A program made the translations under genes and the position numbers. Of a stretch of 50,443 nt of DNA, positions 16,529 through 24,847 are shown piece by piece. The DNA is from an uncultured Gammaproteobacteria bacterium (GTDB taxonomy: Bacteria; Pseudomonadota; Gammaproteobacteria; Arenicellales; UBA868). The stretch is taken from positions 1 through 50,443 of the forward strand of contig CAJQRU010000060.1 of NCBI GenBank assembly GCA_905612355.1, given 5' to 3'. The notes below the pieces were generated by a model. The model made no database searches, had not been told where the DNA came from, and saw nothing but the letters and a program-made list of their open reading frames with translations. Numbering within the stretch: position 1 is the stretch's first letter; every line of letters begins with the position of its first letter.

Positions 16529-17674
16529 TCATTCGCTCAGCAGCACCGAGTCGGCTGATGTCCAGTGAAGATAAACGGTGTCATCCCAATCAGCAATCAG
16601 CTGACTGCCCCGCGAGCGACTCTGATTGGGGTGAGTTACCTCAACAATGTCGCCGGACTGTGTCTTTACGCGATAGGTCGAAAGATTGCCCGTGTAAGCA
16701 ATGTCATCGACCGTACCCATCAGCTGATTGAGCCCTTCGCCGGCTAGAGGCGTTGTGGACAGCGTAATCTTTTCGGGACGCACCGCGACCCAGATCGGGC
16801 TTCCGTTATCAAGATGTTGCGTGTGTTCGATCTGACATTGAAGGTCATGTTTGTTCAATGCGATGGTGTAGAGATCATTATTGCGCGTGAGCGTGTGCCC
16901 AGCGAAGAGATTGACGGATCCGATGAAGCTTGCGATAAACCGGTTATCCGGATTTTCGTAGAGTTCAGTGGGTGGCCCGATCTGAATAAAGCGACCTTCA
17001 TTCATCACAGCAATTCGCGTAGAAAGGGTCATTGCTTCTTCCTGGTCATGGGTGACGACGATGAAGGTCACCCCGAGTTGCTCCTGAATGCGCATCAATT
17101 CGAATTGAGTCTGTTCGCGCAGTCGTTTATCGAGCGCAGCCAGGGGTTCATCAAGAAGCAGCACCTTGGGGCGTTTGACGAGGGCGCGGGCAAGCGCCAC
17201 GCGTTGCCGTTCGCCGCCGGAAAGTTGATGTGGTTTTCGTTTTGAAAATCCCGAAAGCTCTACCATCGTGAGCATCTGGCCAACGCGCTGGACGATTTCC
17301 TCTTTGGGGATGCCGTCACGTTTGAGTCCGTAGGCCACATTCTGTGCAACGTTCATGTGTGGGAAGAGCGCGTACGACTGGAACATCATGTTCACGGGCC
17401 GTTCGTACGCAGGCAGCTGCGTGATGTCGACGCCATCGATCCATACCTTGCCAGATGTCGGCGTCTCAAGCCCCGCAAGAATACGGAGAAGCGTAGTCTT
17501 TCCGCAGCCAGATGCTCCCAGTAGGGAGAAAAGCTCACCGCGAAAAATCTCCAGATCCACCTGGTCGACTGCGGTGAATCCACCGAACTTTTTGGTGATC
17601 CCATCCACCTTGATAAATGGCGCTGTGTCTGGATCAAGCCAGGGTCGATCCGAGTGGTCGAGGGTGTCGGACAT
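16529..17674 (-). CDS. potG: Polyamine-type ABC importer ATPase PotG/PotA-like
   Basis: From the ATG at 17674 it has 381 residues; a TTG four codons earlier is an alternative. Walker A is LLGASGCGKTT, the signature LSGGERQRVALARAL, the Walker B VLLLDEPLAALD and the switch VTHDQEEAMTLS. After the ATPase domain comes a TOBE-type C-terminal region (IWVAVRPEKITLS, then VDDIAYTGNLSTY), as in PotA/PotG. It is preceded by an intrinsic terminator that follows potF, so its transcript level is probably lower than that of potF. Confidence 0.9.
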   Translation of the reverse strand: MSDTLDHSDRPWLDPDTAPFIKVDGITKKFGGFTAVDQVDLEIFRGELFSLLGASGCGKTTLLRILAGLETPTSGKVWIDGVDITQLPAYERPVNMMFQSYALFPHMNVAQNVAYGLKRDGIPKEEIVQRVGQMLTMVELSGFSKRKPHQLSGGERQRVALARALVKRPKVLLLDEPLAALDKRLREQTQFELMRIQEQLGVTFIVVTHDQEEAMTLSTRIAVMNEGRFIQIGPPTELYENPDNRFIASFIGSVNLFAGHTLTRNNDLYTIALNKHDLQCQIEHTQHLDNGSPIWVAVRPEKITLSTTPLAGEGLNQLMGTVDDIAYTGNLSTYRVKTQSGDIVEVTHPNQSRSRGSQLIADWDDTVYLHWTSADSVLLSE

Positions 17675-17713
17675 GCGCTGGCTCAAGTCAGGCAGTGGTG
17701 TGGATTGTGATCA

Positions 17714-17750
17714 ACAAAAAGGGGTGCCACCACGTCGGTGGTGACACCCC
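17714..17750 (-). terminator. Intrinsic terminator/attenuator between potF and potG
   Basis: On the minus strand a stem of about 13 base pairs (GGGGTGTCACCACC paired with GGTGGCACCCC, one mismatch) is followed immediately by TTTTTG. It lies 17 bases after the potF stop and about 40 bases before potG. Partial read-through would give an excess of binding protein over transporter, a common design in importer operons. Confidence 0.82.
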
Positions 17751-17766
17751 AGAAAGAGGCGGTGCG

Positions 17767-18885
17767 CTAGTTTCCAGACTTGAACTTGACCCATGCCCGT
17801 GTCCGAGCTTTTTCAACCTTCGGTGGGACGACGGCCAGGGTATACATTTGTGCGACTGCGTCTGCCGGTGGATAGGCAGCCGTGCTGCCCGTGACTGCCG
17901 GATCCACCAGCGGCAAGGCACCCTGGTTTGCTGTGGCGTACCAGGTGTAGTTACTGTCATTGGCTGCGACTTCCGGTCTCATCATGTAATTTAGAAAGAG
18001 ATGGGCATTCTCGATATTCTTTGCGTCTGCGGGAATAACCCAACCATCGATCCACACATTGGCAGCGCCGGGTCCGGGCGGTGAAAAGAAATCCAATACA
18101 ACGCCCGTGTTGGCTTCTTCAGCGCCAGACATAGCTAGCAGTCCGTCTGGCCCCCACGTGACGGCCAAGCAGAATTCTTTCTGCGGCATTTTCTGATAGG
18201 CATAGTTATCGAACGTTTTAATGTACGGACGTATCTTCAATAACATGTCGGCTGCTTTGGCGTAATCTGCAACGTCTTTGGAGCTTGGATCAAGCCCCAG
18301 GTAGGCCAAGGCCATCGGGATGACATCGGTCGGAGAATCAAGAAAAGCAACGCCACACTGCGCGAGTTTTTTCATATGCTCGGGTTTGAAGATTAAATCC
18401 ATTGAGCCAATTGGAGCATTCGGCAACACGCTACGAACCAGTTCTTCGTTATAAGTCACACCGTGGGTGCCCCACATAAAAGGAATCACATATTGGTTGC
18501 CTTCATCCCAATTGCTCGCCAGTTGACCCATGACATCGGTCCGCATATGTTTGAGATTCGGCAACTTCGACTTATCAAGAGGTTGCAAAATGTTGGCGGC
18601 TGGGATCAAGCGACCAATGGCCGAACCGCTGTGGCTGACAACGTCGTAGCCGGAGTGGCCCGCTAGGAGTTTCGCGTCTGCGGTTTCCACCGAGTCGTAA
18701 TTGTCGTAGGTCACCTTGATGCCAAATTCCTTCTCAAAATCGGCGATGGTGGTTTCGCCGATATACTCGGCCCAGTTGTAGACGTTGAGTGTGCCAGCGG
18801 CAAACACTGGCACTGCGATCAGAGTGACTACCAGTGCCAACAAACCTGCCAGGGTGAATTTTGGTGTGAGGGAAAAAACTTTCAT
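17767..18885 (-). CDS. potF: Periplasmic polyamine-type binding protein PotF-like
   Basis: The start is the ATG at 18885, preceded by GAGGAAGG and followed by a signal peptide (LLALVVTLIAVPVFA); the frame is open to 18927. The 372-residue protein aligns by eye along its length with E. coli PotF: VYNWAEYIGETT, LQPLDKSKLPN, FKPEHMKKLAQCGVAFLDSP, FLNYMMRPEV and the C-terminal KARTRAWVKFKSGN. Residues that bind the amine in PotF appear largely kept (the Trp of YNW, Trp and Asp in VTWGPDG, Asp in WIDGWVIP, Tyr in WYATAN). PotF Glu185 is replaced by Asp. A cationic amine ligand is likely, though not necessarily putrescine. Confidence 0.87.
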   Translation of the reverse strand: MKVFSLTPKFTLAGLLALVVTLIAVPVFAAGTLNVYNWAEYIGETTIADFEKEFGIKVTYDNYDSVETADAKLLAGHSGYDVVSHSGSAIGRLIPAANILQPLDKSKLPNLKHMRTDVMGQLASNWDEGNQYVIPFMWGTHGVTYNEELVRSVLPNAPIGSMDLIFKPEHMKKLAQCGVAFLDSPTDVIPMALAYLGLDPSSKDVADYAKAADMLLKIRPYIKTFDNYAYQKMPQKEFCLAVTWGPDGLLAMSGAEEANTGVVLDFFSPPGPGAANVWIDGWVIPADAKNIENAHLFLNYMMRPEVAANDSNYTWYATANQGALPLVDPAVTGSTAAYPPADAVAQMYTLAVVPPKVEKARTRAWVKFKSGN

Positions 18886-19076
18886 GGTCCTTCCTCGGGT
18901 TAGTCCTATGTTCGTTGGGAAACACAACGTGCACCGACCGGGGTTGGCAGGAGCCTTCTGGTTCGATAGTGTATCTATGTTTGTTGGCCCGTGTGCAAAT
19001 ACGAGTGCTGACGCTGACGTGAGGTTTAGGTAGTCACGCCAATTGTTGGTCTGGCGCGGGAAAAGTGCTGGAAACC

Positions 19077-19095
19077 GATCGTGGTTACCGCGATC
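19077..19095. promoter_or_regulatory. Candidate operator palindrome in the pot/Rieske divergent gap
   Basis: GATCGTGGTTACCGCGATC matches its own reverse complement at 16 of 19 positions, with five-base outer arms (GATCG/CGATC) and GGT/ACC inside. It is central in the 265-base gap between divergent potF and the Rieske gene, where a shared regulator would bind. No regulator gene is visible nearby. Confidence 0.4.
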
Positions 19096-19121
19096 CTAGA
19101 CATATCGTCAGGCCCATTAAC

Positions 19122-19136
19122 CTGATAATTGATCAG
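19122..19136. promoter_or_regulatory. Short inverted repeat before the Rieske gene
   Basis: CTGAT and ATCAG flank AATTG, forming a perfect five-base dyad 15 bases upstream of the ATG at 19151. It could be an operator half-site pair or chance. Confidence 0.25.
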
Positions 19137-19150
19137 TTGAGTGCACTAGA

Positions 19151-20362
19151 ATGTTCAAAGAGTATCAGCCGACAAATGAAGCTGAAAGTGATGTTCATGG
19201 CAAGATTTCGAGAACGGATATGCTTGCACCTTGGACCTATCGTTCGGAAGAACTAACAGCCCTAGAGTTGGAAGCGCTATTTCTTAGGGATTGGTTGTTG
19301 GCAGGTCATGCGAGCGAGATTCCAAACAGTGGGGACTACACCACCTTTAACATCGGTGGTGAGCGAGCCGTCCTGATCCGCGACGAAGAAGGGCGAATCG
19401 GCGCATTTCACAATGTCTGTCGTCACCGAGGGAGTCGAGTGGTTGGCGCAGACCGTGGACACTGTCGGCGCACTATGGTTTGCCCGTTTCACGGTTGGAC
19501 TTATCATCTGGATGGTCGACTGAAACAGATCCCATCACCAGGCACCTTCGCCCAACTGGAGATCGCGTCGAACGGACTGATTCCGATCGAACTTGAAGTG
19601 TGGCATGGATTTCTTTTTATTCGTTTTCGCTCGGGTGGGCAGTCGCTCGCTGCGCGTTTGGCTGCAGTTGAGGAAAAGGTTGCGCACTATCGCTTGAGCG
19701 AACTCCTGCCGCTTGGCAGTCGGCGTGTTGTCGAGTTGCCCTATAACTGGAAACTGATCCACGACGTCGACAACGAAGGTTATCATGTCCCGAGTGCCCA
19801 CCCGTCGTTGCACTCGCTGTATGGCAGAGATTACCGGGATTCATTGATGGGCGATGTGCCGATCTCCACCGCTCGAGTGGATAAGAATGTGTCATCGTTT
19901 TGGAGTGTTGATCACTATAAGAAATTGCTGCCATCGTTCGATCATTTGCCACCATCGGAACAGCGTGTTTGGTTTTACTTTGCGGTGTTCCCGAATCTTG
20001 TTTTTGTGTTGTATCCCGAAATGGTGGAGTTCTACATGACTGTGCCTGTGTCGGCGGGTAAGTCATTGATGATCGGACAATGTTTTGGACTGCGGGACGA
20101 TCGACGGGAGACACGAGCCGCACGTTATCTCAATCAAAGGATTAATGAACAGACCGCGCGTGAGGACGAAAACCTTGTCTTATGGCTGCAGGAGTCTTTC
20201 GCTACTAGCGTTTATCCTCGTGACAACTTGTCGACTCTAGAGTTTGGAGTTGCCTATTTTCATCGGCAGCTGAAGATGAAGTTGCCGGTATTGGGTTTGG
20301 AGATGGCGCCGCAGGCAGGTCATTTGGCTGCACGGACTCAGAAAATGTTGAATGGCGCATGA
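19151..20362 (+). CDS. Rieske non-haem iron oxygenase, quaternary-amine demethylase type
   Basis: This 403-residue protein has a Rieske [2Fe-2S] site with C90-R-H92 and C111-PFH114, and a SRPBCC catalytic domain. The mononuclear iron ligands are probably His212 and His217 (YHVPSAHP) with an acidic ligand near 338-339. The residue bridging the two centres, three before His212, is Glu209, as reported for carnitine oxygenase CntA, rather than the Asp of naphthalene dioxygenase. This places it near enzymes acting on carnitine, glycine betaine or stachydrine, which oxidise an N-methyl group and release formaldehyde. No reductase partner is present in the window. Its stop overlaps the next start (ATGA). 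Confidence 0.85.
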   Translation: MFKEYQPTNEAESDVHGKISRTDMLAPWTYRSEELTALELEALFLRDWLLAGHASEIPNSGDYTTFNIGGERAVLIRDEEGRIGAFHNVCRHRGSRVVGADRGHCRRTMVCPFHGWTYHLDGRLKQIPSPGTFAQLEIASNGLIPIELEVWHGFLFIRFRSGGQSLAARLAAVEEKVAHYRLSELLPLGSRRVVELPYNWKLIHDVDNEGYHVPSAHPSLHSLYGRDYRDSLMGDVPISTARVDKNVSSFWSVDHYKKLLPSFDHLPPSEQRVWFYFAVFPNLVFVLYPEMVEFYMTVPVSAGKSLMIGQCFGLRDDRRETRAARYLNQRINEQTAREDENLVLWLQESFATSVYPRDNLSTLEFGVAYFHRQLKMKLPVLGLEMAPQAGHLAARTQKMLNGA

Positions 20363-22425
20363 CTGAGCGTGACTCTCGTTTCGATTGTTTATTCGAATCG
20401 GTTGCGATTGGTCCAGTCACCGCGAAAAATCGTTTTTATCAGGTGCCTCATTGCAATGGCATGGGGCACGCGATGCCGAATAGTGTCGCGGCCATGCGCG
20501 GGGTAAAGGCCGAAGGCGGTTGGGCGGTGGTGTCAACGGAGGAGTGCGATATTCATGCTTCCACGGATGTGTTGCCGTATCCTGAAGCACGACTATGGGA
20601 TGCAGAAGATGGTAGACGCATGGCGTTGATGGTCGAGGCGGTGCATGCCCAAGGGGCACTAGCGGCAGTCGAGTTAGTTCACAATGGGCATGCAGCGTCT
20701 AATCGCTACAGCCGGCTTCCGGTGATGGGGGTTTCTGATCTCCCGGTGGCTGCGTTGGAGCCGAGCCAGGCATGTGCCATGACTCGGCGTGATATCTCGG
20801 ATGTCCGGCGTTGGCATCGGCAGGCGGCTTTGCGGGCACGCGATATCGGCTTCGACATCGTATATGTCTATGCAGGTCACGATTTGACACTGGGTATGCA
20901 TTTTCTGAGTCGGCGTTACAACCGTCGCGGCGACGAATACGGCGGTTCGTTGACTAACCGACTTCGGTTAACGCAAGAACTGTTGGAAGACACCCGCGAG
21001 GCGGTCGGCGACCGTTGTGGTATTGCATTTCGTTTTGCTGTTGATGAACTTCTTGGAAGCGAGGGTTTGTCTTGTGAGGCTGAGGGTCGTGATGTTGTGG
21101 AGATGCTTGCAGAACACCCGGATTTATGGGACGTGAATCTAAGCGATTGGCCGAACGATTCAGTTACCGCACGGTTTGGAGAGGAGGGTGCTCAGGAGCC
21201 TTATGTGAAGTTTGTCAAACAGGTCACCAGCCGTCCGGTGGTCGGCGTGGGTCGATTTACATCACCGGATGTCATGGTGTCGCAGATCCAGCGTGGAATA
21301 CTGGACATGATCGGGGCAGCGCGACCGTCTATTGCTGATCCTTTTCTACCACGAAAGATTGAAGAAGGACGTTTAGACGATATCAGAGAGTGTATTGGTT
21401 GCAACATTTGCGTGATGGGGGACTGGACCCATACGCCGATTCAGTGCACGCAGAATCCGACGATGGGGGAGGAATGGAGACGAGGTTGGCATCCGGAGAA
21501 CATGAACCGCAAGGGACATTCCAAACGAATTCTGGTGGTGGGTGCGGGGCCAGCGGGTTTAGAAGCCGCGATGTCTCTCGGCCGGCGCGGCTACGAGGTG
21601 GCACTTGCTGACACCAATGAAGGCGGGGGGCGGGTCGTTAAGGAAGCTGGACTTCCTGGCCTGTCTGTTTGGCGCAGGGTGGTTGACTACCGACTCGGTC
21701 AGATTGAGAAACTAAACCAGGTGACGTTTTATCCAGGCAGCCATATGGACCGGGACAGTATTTTTTCGTACGGTGCAGAGCATGTTGCGATAGCGACGGG
21801 TTCGCGTTGGCGGCAAGATGGCCTCGGGCGTGCCAACTGGGAGTCGCTAGAGGGGATTGCAGATCATGGAAGTGTATTCACACCGGATGACATTGTGGAG
21901 GGCAATCTGCCAGTAGCAGGGCCCGTGGTGATCTATGATGACGATCATTACTACCTGGGGGGAATCATTGCACAGATGTTGGCGCAGGCGGGACTATCTG
22001 TCACGCTCGTAACGCCAGGACCGGAAGTGTCCCACTGGACTCGTTACACAATGGAACAACCACGTATTGAGGCACTGCTCCGGCGGCTGGGTGTTCATCT
22101 TGAGGTCAATCACAAGTTGACCGGCGTGTTTCCAGATCGGGTTGTTGCTGTATCAAACCTTACGGCTGAAGTGCAGTCGATCGATGCAGTGTCTCTGGTG
22201 CTGGTGACCGCACGAGATCCTGTTAACACACTGTATTTTGAGATGGCGGGTATCGAAGAAGAGAGACGGGAAGAACTGCCATTTACGCTCGAACGAATTG
22301 GAGACTGTTGTGCACCATCGACCATTGCGGCATCGGTATATCACGGTCATCGGTATGCGCGCGAACTTGACCTTGATATAGATAGAGATGACGTGCCGTT
22401 TCGGCGAGAGTATGCGGTGATCTGA
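20359..22425 (+). CDS. Trimethylamine-dehydrogenase-like iron-sulfur flavoprotein (amine demethylase)
   Basis: A 688-residue protein with an N-terminal FMN barrel, a [4Fe-4S] cluster and C-terminal nucleotide-binding domains. Cys32 in FYQVPHCNGMG matches the Cys that carries 6-S-cysteinyl FMN in trimethylamine dehydrogenase (TMADH). Cluster cysteines are 345, 348, 351 and 363. Tyr171, His174 and Asp267 match TMADH active-site residues. The aromatic bowl differs: TMADH Tyr60 corresponds to Glu62, Trp264 is kept, and Trp355 aligns with Asp355 (Trp356 is adjacent). GAGPAG near residue 395 is the dinucleotide motif. The family oxidises N-methyl amines to formaldehyde plus the demethylated amine and passes electrons to ETF. 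Coupled to the Rieske gene by a four-base overlap. Confidence 0.87.
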   Translation: MTERDSRFDCLFESVAIGPVTAKNRFYQVPHCNGMGHAMPNSVAAMRGVKAEGGWAVVSTEECDIHASTDVLPYPEARLWDAEDGRRMALMVEAVHAQGALAAVELVHNGHAASNRYSRLPVMGVSDLPVAALEPSQACAMTRRDISDVRRWHRQAALRARDIGFDIVYVYAGHDLTLGMHFLSRRYNRRGDEYGGSLTNRLRLTQELLEDTREAVGDRCGIAFRFAVDELLGSEGLSCEAEGRDVVEMLAEHPDLWDVNLSDWPNDSVTARFGEEGAQEPYVKFVKQVTSRPVVGVGRFTSPDVMVSQIQRGILDMIGAARPSIADPFLPRKIEEGRLDDIRECIGCNICVMGDWTHTPIQCTQNPTMGEEWRRGWHPENMNRKGHSKRILVVGAGPAGLEAAMSLGRRGYEVALADTNEGGGRVVKEAGLPGLSVWRRVVDYRLGQIEKLNQVTFYPGSHMDRDSIFSYGAEHVAIATGSRWRQDGLGRANWESLEGIADHGSVFTPDDIVEGNLPVAGPVVIYDDDHYYLGGIIAQMLAQAGLSVTLVTPGPEVSHWTRYTMEQPRIEALLRRLGVHLEVNHKLTGVFPDRVVAVSNLTAEVQSIDAVSLVLVTARDPVNTLYFEMAGIEEERREELPFTLERIGDCCAPSTIAASVYHGHRYARELDLDIDRDDVPFRREYAVI

Positions 22426-22493
22426 GTTTTTTGGGTATCGCGAATGGCGCGGGGATAGTGACTACCCTAACGAATGACACAGGAGCGGGAACC

Positions 22494-23894
22494 ATGGAGC
22501 GAGACGATCCTTTGAGTGTATCGACCGATGAAATTCTGCGCATGGATCAACAGGTGGTTCATCCGTGGGAAAGTTTTGATCTGCCGCACGAGAACCGCAT
22601 GGTGGTTGGCCATGCGTCAGGCCTTTATGTGCAAGACAGTGAGGGCAATCGTTTACTCGATGCGCCAGCTGGGATGTGGTGTGTGAATGTCGGCCACGGA
22701 CGACGGGAAATTATCGACGCGATCGTGCAGCAACTCTCACGGCTAAGTTATACCAGTCCGTGGAGTCATCCAACAGAACCCGCAGCGCGACTTGCAGATC
22801 GTTTAAGTCATTTGTCGCCAGGCGATTTAAATCATGTGTTCTATACCACCGGCGGATCTACCGCGGTCGACTCTGCGCTTCGGTTTGTCGCGTTCTACAA
22901 CAATGTGCGAGGCCGGCCAGAAAAAAAACATATCCTCTCGCGGCACGATGCCTACCATGGGAGCACTTACCTTGCAGCGTCAGTGTCGGGGAAACCGCGA
23001 GATCGCAGTTGGTTTGATTTCGAAACCCGCACGATTCATTACCTGGCCTCCCCCAATCCTTATCGTCGAGAGGTCGGCCTCAGTGAAGAGGCATTCCTGG
23101 CGCAGTTGCTCGCTGAGTTAGAGGATAAGATTCTCGAGATCGGAGCCGATCGAGTTGCTGCGTTTATTGCTGAACCTGTGCTCGCCTCTGGTGGTGTGAT
23201 TGTGCCACCTGATGGTTATCACGCGGCTTGCCTGTCGATATGCCGGCGTTACGATGTGCTTTACATATCAGATGAAGTGGTCACAGGTTTTGGGCGTCTT
23301 GGTCATTGGTTTGCGTCGGAAGATGTGTTCGGTGTCGTGCCTGACATTATTACTACTGCCAAGGGAATTACCTCGGGATATCAGCCGTTGGGCGCTGTTC
23401 TGATTTCAGATCGGCTAATTAGAGAGATCGGAGGTGATGCAGATCGGGCGGCGGTTTTTGCCAATGGGTTTACTTATTCGGGCCACCCGGTGGCTTGCGC
23501 GGCGGCGTTGGCCAATCTGGATGTGATCGAGAGCGATAACTTGCTGGAACACGCACGGGAAGTCGGCCCTTATCTTCAAGATCAACTCAAAACGTTAAAT
23601 GATCTACCGATTGTTGGCGATGTGCGTGGCGTTGGGCTTATGGCATGTGTTGAATGTGTGGTGAGCAAGGGAAGCCGGCAAACACTTCAAATAGATCACG
23701 CTGTGGGCAAACGTATAGATGCCCACTGTCAGTCGATGGGCCTTATTATTCGCCCCTTGATCAATATGTGTGTTCTGTCACCGCCTTTGATCATCAAACG
23801 GCCTGAAATCGACGAGATGGTTGACATATTGCGCCGGGGAATCGAGAAAACAATGAACGACTTGCGGTCCGAGGGCATAGGGGATTTTGGCTGA
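22494..23894 (+). CDS. Class III aminotransferase, omega-amine/polyamine:pyruvate type
   Basis: The start is the ATG at 22494, with AGGAG eight bases upstream; the frame opens at a TTG at 22431. The 466-residue PLP enzyme has the phosphate-binding stretch FYTTGGSTAVDSALR, the HDAYHGSTYLAAS motif, Asp260 (YISDEVVTGFGR) and the Schiff-base Lys290 (TTAKGITSGYQPLGA). It resembles the polyamine:pyruvate (SpuC) and omega-amino acid:pyruvate group. It follows the TMADH-like gene by 68 bases. In this context it would remove the primary amine left after demethylation, or transaminate a free omega-amino end. Exact substrate is not evident. Confidence 0.87.
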   Translation: MERDDPLSVSTDEILRMDQQVVHPWESFDLPHENRMVVGHASGLYVQDSEGNRLLDAPAGMWCVNVGHGRREIIDAIVQQLSRLSYTSPWSHPTEPAARLADRLSHLSPGDLNHVFYTTGGSTAVDSALRFVAFYNNVRGRPEKKHILSRHDAYHGSTYLAASVSGKPRDRSWFDFETRTIHYLASPNPYRREVGLSEEAFLAQLLAELEDKILEIGADRVAAFIAEPVLASGGVIVPPDGYHAACLSICRRYDVLYISDEVVTGFGRLGHWFASEDVFGVVPDIITTAKGITSGYQPLGAVLISDRLIREIGGDADRAAVFANGFTYSGHPVACAAALANLDVIESDNLLEHAREVGPYLQDQLKTLNDLPIVGDVRGVGLMACVECVVSKGSRQTLQIDHAVGKRIDAHCQSMGLIIRPLINMCVLSPPLIIKRPEIDEMVDILRRGIEKTMNDLRSEGIGDFG

Positions 23895-23961
23895 GATGGT
23901 ACGCAAAGGTGAAGTCCTCAGCCTGTATAAGCAAATGTGGAATGGCTAGGCTGTTGGCGGA

Positions 23962-24843
23962 ATGAGGCGACGAGGGCTGGATTTGCCGGTGTCGTTTGCT
24001 GAGCAATACCGAGTAATTGAGATGCCGCCCTGGGAGGGTGTCATCGATCGAAAGTGGGAGGGAATTCTCACGTCAGATGCTAGGCAGGAGTGGCGTCAAT
24101 TGATTATTCAATCGCTTTCTCCGCGTCGATTTAAGCTGCGCGAACGGAGCCGGCGTTGTCTCTTCTCCAAAGTTTATGAATCACACGGGATTTGGTTTAA
24201 GTCTTATCCAAATGTTAGTCTGAGTCAGCGCGTTGCCCGGTTGCTGGGTCGAAACAAGGCGACCAATGCATGGCGCAATGCATGGTTTCTTATTCAGTGT
24301 GGCATCACGACCCCCCGGCCTGTCTTGGCATTGAATGCGCCTTGGTGGCGGCGCCAGCCAGAATGGTTGGCATTCGAAGATTTTGCGAATGCGCAAACCT
24401 TTACCAGCTGCTACTCAAATCAGATCGCCAGTGAACGCGGTATGCAGAAATTGCTTATAGCGGTTGGTCAATTTGTCGGTCAGTTGCACGAATCACGCTG
24501 GTGGCATCGTGACCTCAACAGCAGTAACTTATTGGTTAGAGTAAGCGCTGATTCAACCTATGATTTTTGTATAGTAGACATCAACCGAATGCGTCGCACT
24601 CATCGCATGAACCAATACAAACGAATCCACGATTTGGTTCGGCTAGGTATTTCTCGTTCTGATTATGGGACGTTGCTCAAGTCGTATGCTGATGCCACGG
24701 GCGTTGCGGTCGATACGAGCATGTTGCGTCGAGCGTTGGATCATAGTCAACAACTGCATGCGGCGCGTCAGGCAGGATCCTACCTACGTTGGTGGTTCAA
24801 AGTGAGTTATCAATTAGGAAAAATTCGCAATCTCGAGGCATGA
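23962..24843 (+). CDS. WaaP/Kdo-kinase-like lipopolysaccharide kinase family protein
   Basis: This 293-residue protein has a protein-kinase-like fold of the Kdo/WaaP family. The probable nucleotide Lys is Lys80 (IWFKSYP), the catalytic loop is WWHRDLNSSNLLV (His182, Arg183, Asp184, Asn189), and the metal-binding motif is VDINR with Asp206. Such enzymes phosphorylate sugars of the lipopolysaccharide core, mainly at heptose or Kdo, at the inner membrane. No core glycosyltransferase lies nearby. A SAM methyltransferase follows after four bases and probably works with it. Confidence 0.75.
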   Translation: MRRRGLDLPVSFAEQYRVIEMPPWEGVIDRKWEGILTSDARQEWRQLIIQSLSPRRFKLRERSRRCLFSKVYESHGIWFKSYPNVSLSQRVARLLGRNKATNAWRNAWFLIQCGITTPRPVLALNAPWWRRQPEWLAFEDFANAQTFTSCYSNQIASERGMQKLLIAVGQFVGQLHESRWWHRDLNSSNLLVRVSADSTYDFCIVDINRMRRTHRMNQYKRIHDLVRLGISRSDYGTLLKSYADATGVAVDTSMLRRALDHSQQLHAARQAGSYLRWWFKVSYQLGKIRNLEA

Positions 24844-24847
24844 AGTA

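Noticed and set aside
19617-20123. Minus-strand ORF of 168 codons inside the Rieske gene
   Set aside because: Antisense to a well-supported gene, with low-complexity, Ser/Thr/His-rich translation and no motif.
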